A stretch of 64,000 bases of DNA from Rhodothermales bacterium (GTDB lineage: Bacteria; Bacteroidota; Rhodothermia; Rhodothermales; Bin80). Positions 25,623-34,505 of the stretch are shown here, in pieces. The notes beneath the pieces are model-generated. The model made no database searches. It was not told where the DNA came from and saw only the letters and a list, made by a program, of their open reading frames with translations. Within the stretch, counting starts at the first letter, position 1; each line of letters starts with the position of its first letter. The DNA is taken from contig JANQES010000038.1 of the NCBI GenBank assembly GCA_028278205.1, forward strand, positions 1 through 64,000, written 5' to 3'. The translations under genes were made by a program, and so were the position numbers.

Positions 25623-27068
25623 ATGAAAGCCTCAGCAAACATACTCTGGGCGATTCTGCTGTCGCTGGCGGCAGGTGTTGCGGCGGCGCAGGAATGCGAT
25701 CAGCCGATGCTCGGCCAGGGACAGATGGCCGGGACCGTCACCGAAACCAGCGTTATCCTGCAAGCCCGCCTGACGCAGGGCGACCGGCTGCGCAATCACG
25801 ACCTGCCCGGCTGTGGGGGCATCGCCCAGTGGGAGTATTCGACCGACAATCGATTTCGAACATCCTCGCGGACGCCGTGGATCGAGGCCGAGGCGTCGTA
25901 TGATTTCATCGTCAAAACCCGCGTCGGCGGCCTGGAGCTGGGCACGCGGTATTATTACCGCCTCTGGTTTGGGCGCGATACCACGTCGGCCTGGGTCGGC
26001 GACCGCGCTACGTTTCGGACCCTCGGCGGGCGGGATGAAGAGCGCGAAGCCAAGCTCGTCGTCGTCACCGGGATGAATGTCGATAAGTTTTATCGCGATC
26101 CGAATAACGCCTACATCGGGCCGGACCGCGACCTGGGCTTCCCGGCGCTGGAGACGATTCTGCGGATGCAACCCGATTATTTCGTCGGCACCGGCGACAA
26201 TGTGTATTACGACGCCCGCAACATACCCTTTGGTTTTGCGACGGAGGAGGTTGGGATCCGGCGGTGCTATCATGAACAGTTCGTCCGTCCCCGCTTCCAC
26301 GAGTTGTTCAAATACGTCGCCACCTACTGGGAGAAAGACGACCACGATTACCGCTACAACGACTGCGACAACACCGGCGACCGCCTGCCGCTGCCCGACC
26401 TCGGCGTGAGGATGTTTCTGGAACAACTCCCCGTGGCCGATCCCGCCGATCCCGCGCCCGTGACCTACGGCACCTTTCGCATCAGTAAAGACCTCCAGAT
26501 CTGGATCGTCGAAGGCCGCGACTACCGCAGCCCCAACGACATGGAGGACGGGCCGGATAAAACGATCTGGGGCACGACGCAGCGCAACTGGCTCAAACGA
26601 ACCCTCCACGAAAGCGACGCCACGTTCAAAGTCTTGATCTCGCCGACGCCGATGGTCGGACCGGATGATCGCTACAAAACCGACAACCACGCCGACGTCG
26701 AAGGCTTCCGCTACGAACGCGACGACTTCTTCCGTTTTCTGATCGACGAGGGCATCAACCGCAACTTCTACATCGTCTGCGGCGACCGCCACTGGCAGTA
26801 TCATTCGATCCATCCCACGGGCATCGAAGAGTTCTCATCGGGCGCGCTCATCGATGCCAACTCCCGCGCCGGTCGCCTCCCCGGCGATCCCGATTCGTCG
26901 GACCCGGACGCCGAAATCATCCAGCCCTACGTGATGCTCGACGGCTCCGGCGGTTTCCTCCTCTTCCGCGTAGAACCCGCCGCCGGCGAAGAGCCGCCGC
27001 GCATCCACTTCGAATTTTTCGACGAACGCGGCGTGCCGCTCTATGCGACGATGAAGCGGGCGCGGTAG
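25623..27068 (+). CDS. PhoD-like alkaline phosphatase/phosphodiesterase
   Basis: A 481-residue exported metallophosphatase. The signal peptide is residues 1-23 (ILWAILLSLAAGVAAAQ). An N-terminal Fn3-like PhoD domain (about 30-135) is followed by the metal-binding domain with VGTGDNVYYD, WEKDDHDYRYNDCDN and CGDRHWQYHSIHP. PhoD enzymes hydrolyse phosphodiesters and monoesters in the periplasm or outside. The ATG at 25623 begins the signal peptide; the upstream in-frame part is repeat sequence. Confidence 0.85.
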   Translation: MKASANILWAILLSLAAGVAAAQECDQPMLGQGQMAGTVTETSVILQARLTQGDRLRNHDLPGCGGIAQWEYSTDNRFRTSSRTPWIEAEASYDFIVKTRVGGLELGTRYYYRLWFGRDTTSAWVGDRATFRTLGGRDEEREAKLVVVTGMNVDKFYRDPNNAYIGPDRDLGFPALETILRMQPDYFVGTGDNVYYDARNIPFGFATEEVGIRRCYHEQFVRPRFHELFKYVATYWEKDDHDYRYNDCDNTGDRLPLPDLGVRMFLEQLPVADPADPAPVTYGTFRISKDLQIWIVEGRDYRSPNDMEDGPDKTIWGTTQRNWLKRTLHESDATFKVLISPTPMVGPDDRYKTDNHADVEGFRYERDDFFRFLIDEGINRNFYIVCGDRHWQYHSIHPTGIEEFSSGALIDANSRAGRLPGDPDSSDPDAEIIQPYVMLDGSGGFLLFRVEPAAGEEPPRIHFEFFDERGVPLYATMKRAR

Positions 27069-27187
27069 TCAAGGGAAAAGGGGGTTAAGGAATGGACGCA
27101 TTATGCCGATGAAAAGCATGGTCATACACCCGCAGCCGGCCCCTCTGCTTGGTGGTGTTTTTCAGAGCAAAAACGATGTGCGTCCCG

Positions 27188-28714
27188 ATGAGAAATGTCT
27201 GGTTGTTGAAAGGCTTTTGGGTCATTTTACTCCTCTGCGCTGTTCCCGGCAGCCTGTTGGCTCAGGGTATAAAGATCAGCGAACGAGTGGGCGAAGAGAT
27301 TGACCAGAAAGAGCGCGCCTATTTCAATCTTTTTCGCGACGTAGAGAACTTCGTCTCGGCTACTCTGCACGAACACAACGACGACGACAAGATGGTCTTC
27401 GCCATCCGGCGCATGGAGCAGGCCGGCGCAGACACCAGCCTCGTCGTCGATAAGCAAGTCACAGAGGAGTTGAGCCGGTATCTCGACGCGTTCGAGACGA
27501 TTTACAGGCAGTACAAGGTGCTCGAATGGGGCTGGCTCATCCAGGTTGCCTCTCCGCTCGACCCCTTTAAAGAGGGGATTCTGCTGGATGTTACGCGCCG
27601 GGACGGCTCTCATGTGACAGGGCATCTGGTCTTTATTGACGAACGGGTGGTGGTCTTGTCTGCGGCGGAGACAATCATTGATCGTCTCGTCGATCTGAGC
27701 GAAGCCGTGGTGCTCCTGCCGCACGAGATCGAGCGCGTCGTCGATGCGAGGCCGTTGCCGAGCCGTCTTCTTAAAGAGATCAATATTGCCGGTGCCGGCA
27801 ACGACGGGGTTTATCAGACCGTGACGATTCCGCAGCTCAGGAACAACGCGGTGGTTCACCGGGCACCTTCTCCTGAGATCGCCGCTCTTATAGAGCGCGC
27901 CGTGGCGCAACGACCCTCGCCGGACCCCGTTGCGCACGTGCCTGTTGACGAGGCCTACCTGAGGCGTTTTACCAGCCGATGGCACCTCGTCTTTTCGTTC
28001 CATCCGTTGCCGGCTTCCCAACGTTTAACCTATACCGTTGACTTTAATGGTTGGGTGGAACGGCAGGGGCAGGTTGCCTTCTCCCCCGTGACGTTTTCCA
28101 CAGCGCTGCATTATGGGATTTCTGAACGGTTCTGGGTAGGCGGGAGCCTGCGCTACGCCCCACGGGCACAACAACAGGCCCGGTTCGAAGACACCATTGA
28201 AGAACTGAGAGGCATCGAAGAGAATTTCTTTGGGACCTTTAAGGTGCTCTCCGAAGGGGTGGGCGCTGTGCGGGCTTCGGGGTTATTTATCAACGGGATG
28301 GTTACCTGCGTCGTCAAGCCCTACGACCAGTTTGCATTTCTGAAGGGCAGGCTGCCCTCCTGGATTCGACGCCAGGAAGTGCGTGTTGCTGCCGGGCTCA
28401 GCTATGCAAACTTATCGTTCCATGGTGAACTGCTCGATGCCTTGACACCCGGAGGCCCCACCTTCGTCGTCTACGGAGATCGCTTTTCGAGCCGTCAGAG
28501 CGCGCTCGGAGGCATCGCAAGCTTTGAGGCCGACCTGTATTTGAGCCGGCAATTGTCTTTCGGCGTATCGACGCGCCTCTCTTATTATCCGAAGGTGTCG
28601 ATCCCAGAACATCAACTGCCGGAGCCGGGAGGCTCAAAAGTAAAGGTCATCAAGGGGGGCAACCATCCGCTCACGTTCGCCGAGATCGGGCTCGGCGTGC
28701 GGGTACATTTCTAA
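27188..28714 (+). CDS. Exported protein with predicted C-terminal outer-membrane barrel, unknown function
   Basis: A 508-residue protein with a signal peptide (VWLLKGFWVILLLCAVPGSLLAQ). The region from about 25 to 230 is charged and includes an Sm-like/LSM-like stretch (GILLDVTRRDGSHVTGHLVF) and helices rich in Glu and Arg. The second half has alternating amphipathic strands and ends FAEIGLGVRVHF with terminal Phe, as outer-membrane proteins do. I do not recognise the family. The start at 27188 was chosen for the signal peptide; 27149 and 27176 are in-frame alternatives. Confidence 0.75.
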   Translation: MRNVWLLKGFWVILLLCAVPGSLLAQGIKISERVGEEIDQKERAYFNLFRDVENFVSATLHEHNDDDKMVFAIRRMEQAGADTSLVVDKQVTEELSRYLDAFETIYRQYKVLEWGWLIQVASPLDPFKEGILLDVTRRDGSHVTGHLVFIDERVVVLSAAETIIDRLVDLSEAVVLLPHEIERVVDARPLPSRLLKEINIAGAGNDGVYQTVTIPQLRNNAVVHRAPSPEIAALIERAVAQRPSPDPVAHVPVDEAYLRRFTSRWHLVFSFHPLPASQRLTYTVDFNGWVERQGQVAFSPVTFSTALHYGISERFWVGGSLRYAPRAQQQARFEDTIEELRGIEENFFGTFKVLSEGVGAVRASGLFINGMVTCVVKPYDQFAFLKGRLPSWIRRQEVRVAAGLSYANLSFHGELLDALTPGGPTFVVYGDRFSSRQSALGGIASFEADLYLSRQLSFGVSTRLSYYPKVSIPEHQLPEPGGSKVKVIKGGNHPLTFAEIGLGVRVHF

Positions 28715-28718
28715 GGAG

Positions 28719-28770
28719 GTTCAACGTTCAAGGTTCAACGTTGTTTGTAAATCAACGTTGAACCTTGAAC
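28719..28770. repeat. Inverted heptad array, GTTCAAC family
   Basis: The left arm GTTCAAC, GTTCAAG, GTTCAAC, GTTG (28719-28743) faces CAACGTTGAACCTTGAAC (28753-28770). It is the clearest 7 bp periodicity in the window. It follows the stop codon of the outer-membrane gene at a convergent junction; the remaining ~200 bases to 28978 show nothing else. Confidence 0.75.
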
Positions 28771-28977
28771 TCTAATAACACCCGAACGAAACCTTGTCAA
28801 GGAAAGATCATTTGGGCCTTGCCATTGAAAAGAGAACCGATTTTTATTGCCGCCTTTCTCGGTTTCTCTCATTCAAACATCCCTTGACACTGCCCCCATT
28901 CGCTACGGTTACGATATGGGGCATTCGATATTCGTTTTCAAAATCTCCTTTTCACGTTCCCACTCACCCTTTCGTCC

Positions 28978-30093
28978 TTATTCTCCCGTCCAAAGCGCTG
29001 TCTCCGGCTGGAAGGCCGCCCAGGCGAACCAGAAGGCGATGTAGGCATCCCGGACGGATTGCAGGCGTTGGCCCTGAAGCGGCCCGGCGACGGCGCGCCC
29101 GTCGATGCGCCACCGGCTGCCTGTTTCCGTGTCGAAGATCTTGCCGTCGCGCACTTCGAAGGTTTGCGCGGTGTCATGAAGGCGGTAGGCCATGGCGGTC
29201 TGGAAGGCGCGATCCCAGAAGACCACCAGCGGCTGCCCGTCGTCGGCGTGGACGGCGCGGACGGGGGGGCCGGCGTCGAGGGCGAGGAAGGGGAAAGCCA
29301 GGCCGCCTTCGGCTACGGGTATGCCGAGCACCCGCTCTTTCAAAAGGCGCCGCGTGTCGATGGGCATCGAGTAGAGCAGGGTGGTGTTGTCCGGTTCGTC
29401 GTAGTTGCCGTAGGGGTTTTCATTGTAGTTGCGCCCGAAGGAGGTTTCGGATGAGATGACTTTGGTAGCCGGGTGGAGCGCGCGCCAGCCTGCCCAGGTC
29501 ATCTCCAGCACCGGGTAAGTGAACAGCATCGTGCCGTCGGAGGGGCCGCACTGTGCGCCGCGTGCCATCTGCGGCCAGAGCGATTCGTCGGTGTTGCGGT
29601 CGTACATGATCAGGTTGTTCTTGATGAGCAACCCGGATACGCCGAACGTAGCCCCGGCCACGTCGGAGCGGTCGAAGACGAGGCCTGAGCCCGTCAACGG
29701 GCAGTAGGTGACGGCCAGCGACAGGTCGGCAAAATCAAAATTGACAATCTCGTGCCAGCGCAGGATGTTGTGCGGCACCGCGATGGCCTGCGTGCCGACC
29801 TCGATGCCGAGGACGCGGTCGTCATCCTGTAAATAATCGACGCCGCCGGCATCGGTCAGCGCCGGGTTGGTCAGCGACGGAATGGCATCTTTGGCAAGGC
29901 TGTCATGGACTTGATCCAACGGCAGGCTACACGTCGCGCGGGGCGTGACGTTGAGCGAGTCGAGGTTGCCGGGCGACGAACCGGCGGGGTTGGAATCGCA
30001 GGCAACTGGAAAAAGGGCGACGAGAAGCACCCCCACGACCGGCACGACGCCGAGGTGATGTTTTCTGGGGCGGCTTTTCGACGGGTGAGACAT
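28978..30093 (-). CDS. DUF3179-family lipoprotein
   Basis: A 371-residue secreted lipoprotein (lipobox PVAC, C32). The DUF3179 pattern is clear: AIPSLTNPALTDAGGVDYL near 72, RVLGIEVGTQAIAVPHNIL, VTYCPLTGSGLVFDR, ESLWPQMARGAQCGP and a late DTETGSRWRIDGRAVAGPL. The function of the family is unknown; it is found in marine bacteria and some archaea. It stands alone between a convergent and a divergent neighbour. MSHPSKSRPRKHH before the hydrophobic stretch is a normal basic n-region. Confidence 0.88.
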   Translation of the reverse strand: MSHPSKSRPRKHHLGVVPVVGVLLVALFPVACDSNPAGSSPGNLDSLNVTPRATCSLPLDQVHDSLAKDAIPSLTNPALTDAGGVDYLQDDDRVLGIEVGTQAIAVPHNILRWHEIVNFDFADLSLAVTYCPLTGSGLVFDRSDVAGATFGVSGLLIKNNLIMYDRNTDESLWPQMARGAQCGPSDGTMLFTYPVLEMTWAGWRALHPATKVISSETSFGRNYNENPYGNYDEPDNTTLLYSMPIDTRRLLKERVLGIPVAEGGLAFPFLALDAGPPVRAVHADDGQPLVVFWDRAFQTAMAYRLHDTAQTFEVRDGKIFDTETGSRWRIDGRAVAGPLQGQRLQSVRDAYIAFWFAWAAFQPETALWTGE

Positions 30094-30131
30094 CGCCGCG
30101 GTATCCTGTTTTGAAACGAAATGGCGCTACG

Positions 30132-30390
30132 TGTCAGGCATTTTGATGAGGATTGATTCTATCCTTTGATACTGGCACCACCGAAAAGTCCCCCTTTGAA
30201 GGGGGTGCCCCGACGAAGGAGGGGCGGGGGATGTTGGCGCGGCTTGTTGAAAACCTCTTAACAGGCCGCGCCAACATCCCCCTGCAGTGCTCCGCCTTCG
30301 CTGCGCCCTGCTGTCCCCCTTCGAAGGAGGAATCGCGCAGTGGGCGATACGCGAAGTGATTTATCAAAGACCATCAAAGAGCCGGGCGCG
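30132..30390. repeat. ~255 bp palindromic interspersed element, copy 2 (inverted relative to copy 1)
   Basis: The flanking arms match copy 1 at 3854-4107 in reverse complement, including the CCCCCTTCGAAGG-type minihairpins and the outer TTTGATG-containing ends. The central stem (30226-30244 with 30264-30282) differs from copy 1 by a C-to-G change that is matched on the other side, so pairing is kept. The loop, containing TTGAAAACCTC, reads in the same plus-strand direction as in copy 1. The remaining 250 bases up to 30640 hold no gene I can see and are presumably promoter and leader. Confidence 0.75.
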
Positions 30391-30639
30391 TACTCCTATA
30401 AGATGCTAACCCCCTGGATGTGTTACAGCGCTCAGCGAGAGTTTAACTTTTCAGATAATTTGCAATAGGTCCTGCCAAAAACAAACGGTGCGGTTTATAT
30501 TGAGATTTCGACAGGAGGCACGGCTTCGTAGCGCTCGTAGTTCCATTTCCTCATTTGTTCAGCGCGCGTGTTTAAAGATCACGCTTACGTCTCCGCTTTT
30601 CGCCCCCACCGGCACGGCCCATCATCAAAGGTGATCATC

Positions 30640-31509
30640 ATGGCTTCGACCGATCCTTCTCGTCGTCGTTTTGTCAAAACGGCTGCGTTAGGCGCCGTGG
30701 GCGCTACGCTCGGTCCATCCTTCGCCTTCCGTTCTCGACCGGCGCAGGCCGCTGCCGCTGCGCGCGGTGTGCCCTTCACGCTGGGTGTGGCGAGCTATTC
30801 ATTGCGTAAGTTCAGCCGCGCCGACGCTATCGCCATGATCCAGGCGTTGCGGGCGACGCACGTGAGCGTCAAGTCGTTTCACCTGCCCTACGAAGACACG
30901 CCGGAGCAACTGGCCGCCGGCGCGAAGGCTTTTGCCACGGCGGGCCTGAAGATCGTCAGCGGCGGCAACAACAATATCCGCAAAGACGAAGACGACCACG
31001 TCCGCATGTTCTTCGACTATGCCCGCGCCGCCGGTATCCCGATGCTCGTCATCGCCCCGACGGCGGAGAACATGCCACGTATCGAACGCTTCGTCAAGGA
31101 ATACGACATCCGCGTGGCCATCCACAACCACGGCCCGGAAGACAAGCATTTTCCGGGGCCGAAGGACGCCTTGAAGGTCATCAAAGACATGGACCCGCGC
31201 GTCGGGCTGTGCGTCGACGTCGGGCATACGGCGCGGACGGGCGTGGACGTGGTCGAAGCCGTCGCCGAAGCGGGCGACCGCCTTTTGGACGTCCACATGA
31301 AGGATCTTCGGGATCTGATGGATAAGACGAGCCAGTGCGCCGTCGGCGAAGGCGCGATGCCCGTGGCGGCCCTGTTCAGGAAGTTGAAGAAAATGAACTA
31401 CCAGGGCAGCGTGAACCTGGAATACGAAATCCATGCCGACGACCCGCTGCCGGGCATGAAGCAGTCGTTCGCTTACATGCGCGGCGTGCTGGCGGGGATG
31501 GAGGTATAG
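30640..31509 (+). CDS. Tat-exported sugar phosphate isomerase/epimerase-like TIM-barrel protein
   Basis: A 289-residue AP-endonuclease-2-type TIM barrel preceded by a twin-arginine signal (SRRRFVKTAALGAVGATLG). The barrel shows VASYSLRKF at the first strand, IHNHGPEDKHFPGP, LCVDVGHTARTG and VNLEYEIHADDP, which provide the expected metal-binding Glu, Asp and His residues. Such exported homologues are common in sugar-degrading clusters beside Gfo/Idh/MocA proteins, as here; the reaction is unproven. AAGGTGAT precedes the ATG at 30640. The next gene is 118 bases downstream and also Tat-exported. Confidence 0.88.
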   Translation: MASTDPSRRRFVKTAALGAVGATLGPSFAFRSRPAQAAAAARGVPFTLGVASYSLRKFSRADAIAMIQALRATHVSVKSFHLPYEDTPEQLAAGAKAFATAGLKIVSGGNNNIRKDEDDHVRMFFDYARAAGIPMLVIAPTAENMPRIERFVKEYDIRVAIHNHGPEDKHFPGPKDALKVIKDMDPRVGLCVDVGHTARTGVDVVEAVAEAGDRLLDVHMKDLRDLMDKTSQCAVGEGAMPVAALFRKLKKMNYQGSVNLEYEIHADDPLPGMKQSFAYMRGVLAGMEV

Positions 31510-31605
31510 CAAATGGGCAAATGGCAAAAGGGCAAATGAGCAAAAGGTAGATTCGTAAGCAGATTGCCATTTGCAATTTGCCCATTTGCCGTTTGCCATT
31601 CGCAA
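31509..31605. repeat. Inverted 7-8 bp array, CAAATGGG family, copy 3
   Basis: The left arm (31509-31547) repeats CAAATGGG, CAAAAGGG and CAAATGAG. The right arm (31564-31605) carries TTGCCATTTGC and related complements. It begins at the stop codon of the isomerase gene and ends just before the ribosome-binding site of the next gene, within what should be one transcript. Confidence 0.7.
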
Positions 31606-31627
31606 AAAATCTGGGGAGGTAAATCCC

Positions 31628-33004
31628 ATGGCAGGCAATAAGACGCAACACTCGCGACGAACCTTCATCAAGACGGCGGCGGCGGGGGCGGCCGGGGCGA
31701 TGCTCGGCAGCAGCATGACGGCGCGGAGCTACGCCCGCATTCTCGGCGCCAACGACCGCGTGCGCGTGGGCATCATCGGTTTTTCGAACCGCGCGCGCGG
31801 CTCGCTCATTCCGGCATTGCTGGCCTATTCCAAAGAGATGAACTTCGACGTCACCGCCCTCTCAGACATCTGGAACCGGCGGCGCGAAGAAGGGGTGGCG
31901 TTTCTCAAATGGGAACAGTTGAGCCGGCAGACAGGCGCCGACGGCGGCTACGACGTCAAGCCGATGCGCAACAACGAAGAACTCTACGAATCGGGTTTGG
32001 TCGATGCCGTGATCATCTCGACGGCGGACTTTCAGCACGCCCTCCACGCCGTAGAGGCCGTCGAAGCCGGCTGCGACGTCTACGTCGAGAAACCCTTCGC
32101 CAACACGATGGAGGATAACAACCTGGCGCTCAAAAAAGTCACCGCGAGCGATCGCATCTTGCAGGTGGGCACCCAGCGCCGAAGCGCGCGCAATTACATG
32201 ATCGCCAACGAGTTCATCCGCGCCGGCAAGTTCGGCGACATCGTCGCGGCGCACATGACGTGGAACGTTAACCAGCCGGGCCGCTGGCGCCGCCCCGAAC
32301 TCACCGCGTCGATCCGAGAGTCGGATACCGACTGGAAACGCTACCTGATGAACCGGCCTTTCGAGCGGTGGGATCCGCGCAAATACCTCGAATACCGGCT
32401 TTTCTGGCCCTATTCGTCCGGCATTCCGGATCAGTGGATGGTGCATCAGATCGACACTGTACACTGGTTTACGGGCCTGCCGCACCCGCGCAGCGTCGTC
32501 GCGGGCGGCGGTATTTATCTGTGGAAAGACGGGCGCAAAAACTTCGACACGATGACCGCCGTCTTCGACTACGGCCCGCTCGACGACCCGACGAGCGGCT
32601 TCCAGGTGGTCTATTCGTCACGTCAGACCAACGCGTCGGGCCGCGTCCGCGAGTTGTACTACTCCAACGGCGGCACGCTCAACCTCGACACCAACATGGT
32701 CTCCCCGGACGGCGGGCTGACGGAACGATACGCCGCCGCCATGGGCATGAAGCCGTTCCAACTCGACGAGAGGAAGCTCGACGACATGCCCGGTATCGCC
32801 ACGGCGGCCAACACCGGCAGCGACAACGCCACGATGGCCCACATGCGCAACTGGATGGAATGCGTCCGCAGCCGCAAAACACCGAATGCCGACATCCACG
32901 CCGCCTACAACCACTCGGTGGCGCTCTGCATGACCATCGCCGCGCTCCACTCCGGCAAACGCATCACGTTCGATAGCGCCAAGATGGACGTGGTGGCGAG
33001 TTGA
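31628..33004 (+). CDS. Tat-exported Gfo/Idh/MocA family oxidoreductase
   Basis: A 458-residue oxidoreductase with a twin-arginine signal (SRRTFIKTAAAGAAGAMLG), which implies export with cofactor bound. The Rossmann part has RVGIIGFSNRARG and YVEKPFANTMEDN; HQIDTVHWFTGLPHP lies in the catalytic domain. This matches the exported glucose-fructose-oxidoreductase-like group of Planctomycetes and Bacteroidota. A strong GGGAGGT site precedes the ATG at 31628. It is likely co-transcribed with the isomerase upstream and the PmoA-like lipoprotein downstream. Confidence 0.9.
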   Translation: MAGNKTQHSRRTFIKTAAAGAAGAMLGSSMTARSYARILGANDRVRVGIIGFSNRARGSLIPALLAYSKEMNFDVTALSDIWNRRREEGVAFLKWEQLSRQTGADGGYDVKPMRNNEELYESGLVDAVIISTADFQHALHAVEAVEAGCDVYVEKPFANTMEDNNLALKKVTASDRILQVGTQRRSARNYMIANEFIRAGKFGDIVAAHMTWNVNQPGRWRRPELTASIRESDTDWKRYLMNRPFERWDPRKYLEYRLFWPYSSGIPDQWMVHQIDTVHWFTGLPHPRSVVAGGGIYLWKDGRKNFDTMTAVFDYGPLDDPTSGFQVVYSSRQTNASGRVRELYYSNGGTLNLDTNMVSPDGGLTERYAAAMGMKPFQLDERKLDDMPGIATAANTGSDNATMAHMRNWMECVRSRKTPNADIHAAYNHSVALCMTIAALHSGKRITFDSAKMDVVAS

Positions 33005-33008
33005 TGAA

Positions 33009-33084
33009 TGAGTCGGAGAGCCGGAGAGTCGGGGAGTCGGAGAATTTTTTTCCCCGGCTCTCCGACTCTCCGATTCCCCGACTC
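33009..33084. repeat. Inverted 8 bp array, GAGTCGGA family, copy 2
   Basis: The left arm (33009-33043) reads GAGTCGGA, GAGCCGGA, GAGTCGGG, GAGTCGGA. The right arm (33051-33084) reads CCCGGCTC, TCCGACTC, TCCGATTC, CCCGACTC. Pairing is almost complete along both arms. The same family is at 3743-3808. Confidence 0.75.
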
Positions 33085-33123
33085 AAAAACGTCTCAATAA
33101 CTGAAAATCATGCGGGATAAGCT

Positions 33124-34251
33124 ATGCAATCACAAAAAAGCAAACTGCTGCTTGCCTGCGGCCTGCTCGTGATGATGAGCGTGGTCGGGTGCGAGCAAGA
33201 ACCGTCTGAGGCTACGATGCCTGCGAGCGAGGCCGCTATGACTTCCGGTGATGAGGGGCTGGCGGTGCGTGTGGTGCCGGATGAGGCCGCGCAACGCGTC
33301 GACGTTTTTGTAGGCGACGACCTGTTTACCGCCTATCTCTATACCGATACGCTCACGGTGCTCAAGAAGCCGGTGCTTTGGCCTATCGTTTCGGCCTCCG
33401 GTGCTGCCGTCACGCGCAGCTTCCCGCTCGATCCGAAGCCGGGCGAACGCACCGACCACCCGCATCACATCGGCTACTGGCTCAACTACGGCGACGTCAA
33501 CAAGCTCGATTTCTGGAACAACTCCGACGCCATCCCGGCCGAACGCGCCGATGAGATGGGCACGATCCGCCATCGCGAGGTCACGCGCGCCGAGGGCGGG
33601 GCAGCGCGCGGCGAACTCGACGTGACGATGGACTGGCTCAAGCCCGACGGCACGCCGATCCTCCGCGAAGACACCCGCTTCGTCTTCCACGCCATGGACG
33701 ACGCCCGCATCATCGACCGCATCACCACGCTGACAGCGCTCGACGAAGCCGTCGCTTTCAACGACAACAAAGAGGGTATGCTCGGCCTGCGCCTGACGCG
33801 GGCGCTGGAGATGCCCACCGACGAGCCCATCACGCTGACCGACGCCAGCGGCATGGCTACCGAGGTGCCGGTGCTCAACAACGACGGCGTCACCGGGCAC
33901 TATCGCAACAGCGAGGGCATCGAGGGCTATCCGGACGTCTGGGGCAAACGCGCCCGCTGGCTGACGCTCTCCGGCGTCGTCGACGGCAAGCCGGTGACCC
34001 TCGCCCTCCTCGATCACCCGCAGAACGTGGGCTATCCCACCTACTGGCACGCGCGCGACTACGGCCTCTTCGCCGCCAACCCGCTGGGCCAGGCCGTCTT
34101 CAGCGAAGGCGCGGAAACCCTCAACTTCTCCCTCGACGCCGGCGCCGCGACCACCTTCCGGCACCGCCTCGTCGTTTTCGAAGGCGAGGCGGCGTCCGAC
34201 GCGGTCGAAGCGCAGTATGATGATTTCGTCGGCGAAGGAACTGGGATGTAA
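33124..34251 (+). CDS. PmoA-type (DUF6807) lipoprotein
   Basis: A 375-residue lipoprotein (lipobox VVGC, C23). The mature part matches the family annotated as methane oxygenase PmoA/DUF6807: VLKKPVLWPIVSASGAAVTR, ERTDHPHHIGYWLNYGDVN, GYPDVWGKRARW and NPLGQAVFS. Despite the name, these proteins are not the membrane subunit of methane monooxygenase; they are common in polysaccharide-utilisation clusters and have a galactose-mutarotase-like beta fold. Its place after a TIM-barrel protein and an oxidoreductase fits sugar processing. Confidence 0.82.
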   Translation: MQSQKSKLLLACGLLVMMSVVGCEQEPSEATMPASEAAMTSGDEGLAVRVVPDEAAQRVDVFVGDDLFTAYLYTDTLTVLKKPVLWPIVSASGAAVTRSFPLDPKPGERTDHPHHIGYWLNYGDVNKLDFWNNSDAIPAERADEMGTIRHREVTRAEGGAARGELDVTMDWLKPDGTPILREDTRFVFHAMDDARIIDRITTLTALDEAVAFNDNKEGMLGLRLTRALEMPTDEPITLTDASGMATEVPVLNNDGVTGHYRNSEGIEGYPDVWGKRARWLTLSGVVDGKPVTLALLDHPQNVGYPTYWHARDYGLFAANPLGQAVFSEGAETLNFSLDAGAATTFRHRLVVFEGEAASDAVEAQYDDFVGEGTGM

Positions 34252-34290
34252 CGGAGCGTAAAACGTGACACGTTTTTCGAAAGGGAGCGT

Positions 34291-34423
34291 GGGAGAAAGG
34301 GGAGGGTAGAGAATATCGAATATCGAACAAGGATTTACGAATGTAGAAGGAACTGACACTTCGACATTCGATATTCCCTATTCGATATTCAATATTCCCC
34401 TTCTCTCCCTTTCCCCCTTTCTC
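34291..34423. repeat. Inverted heptad array, GAATATC family with purine outer arms
   Basis: The left arm has a purine tract (GGGAGAAAGGGGAGGG) followed by GAATATC words to 34327. The right arm from 34360 has GATATTC words and then a pyrimidine tract complementary to the purine one. The gap of about 250 bases before the E1 gene otherwise shows nothing. Confidence 0.65.
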
Positions 34424-34505
34424 CTTCCCGGTTCCAATAGCGTAAATTCATCTGAAAATCGCCCTACGCAGGCAATCAGCAATGGTCGTCTAATTCAAAG
34501 AACGC

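Noticed and set aside
28794..29459. 221-codon frame on the plus strand
   Set aside because: Most of it is antisense to the DUF3179 gene and it has an Arg-rich shadow composition.
11873..31605. Tandem word arrays as CRISPR arrays
   Set aside because: The units are 7-8 bp without unique spacers, and no cas gene is present.
33124..34251. Evidence for methane oxidation from the PmoA-type annotation
   Set aside because: The protein is a soluble lipoprotein of the DUF6807 type. No pmoB, pmoC or other methane oxidation gene is present.
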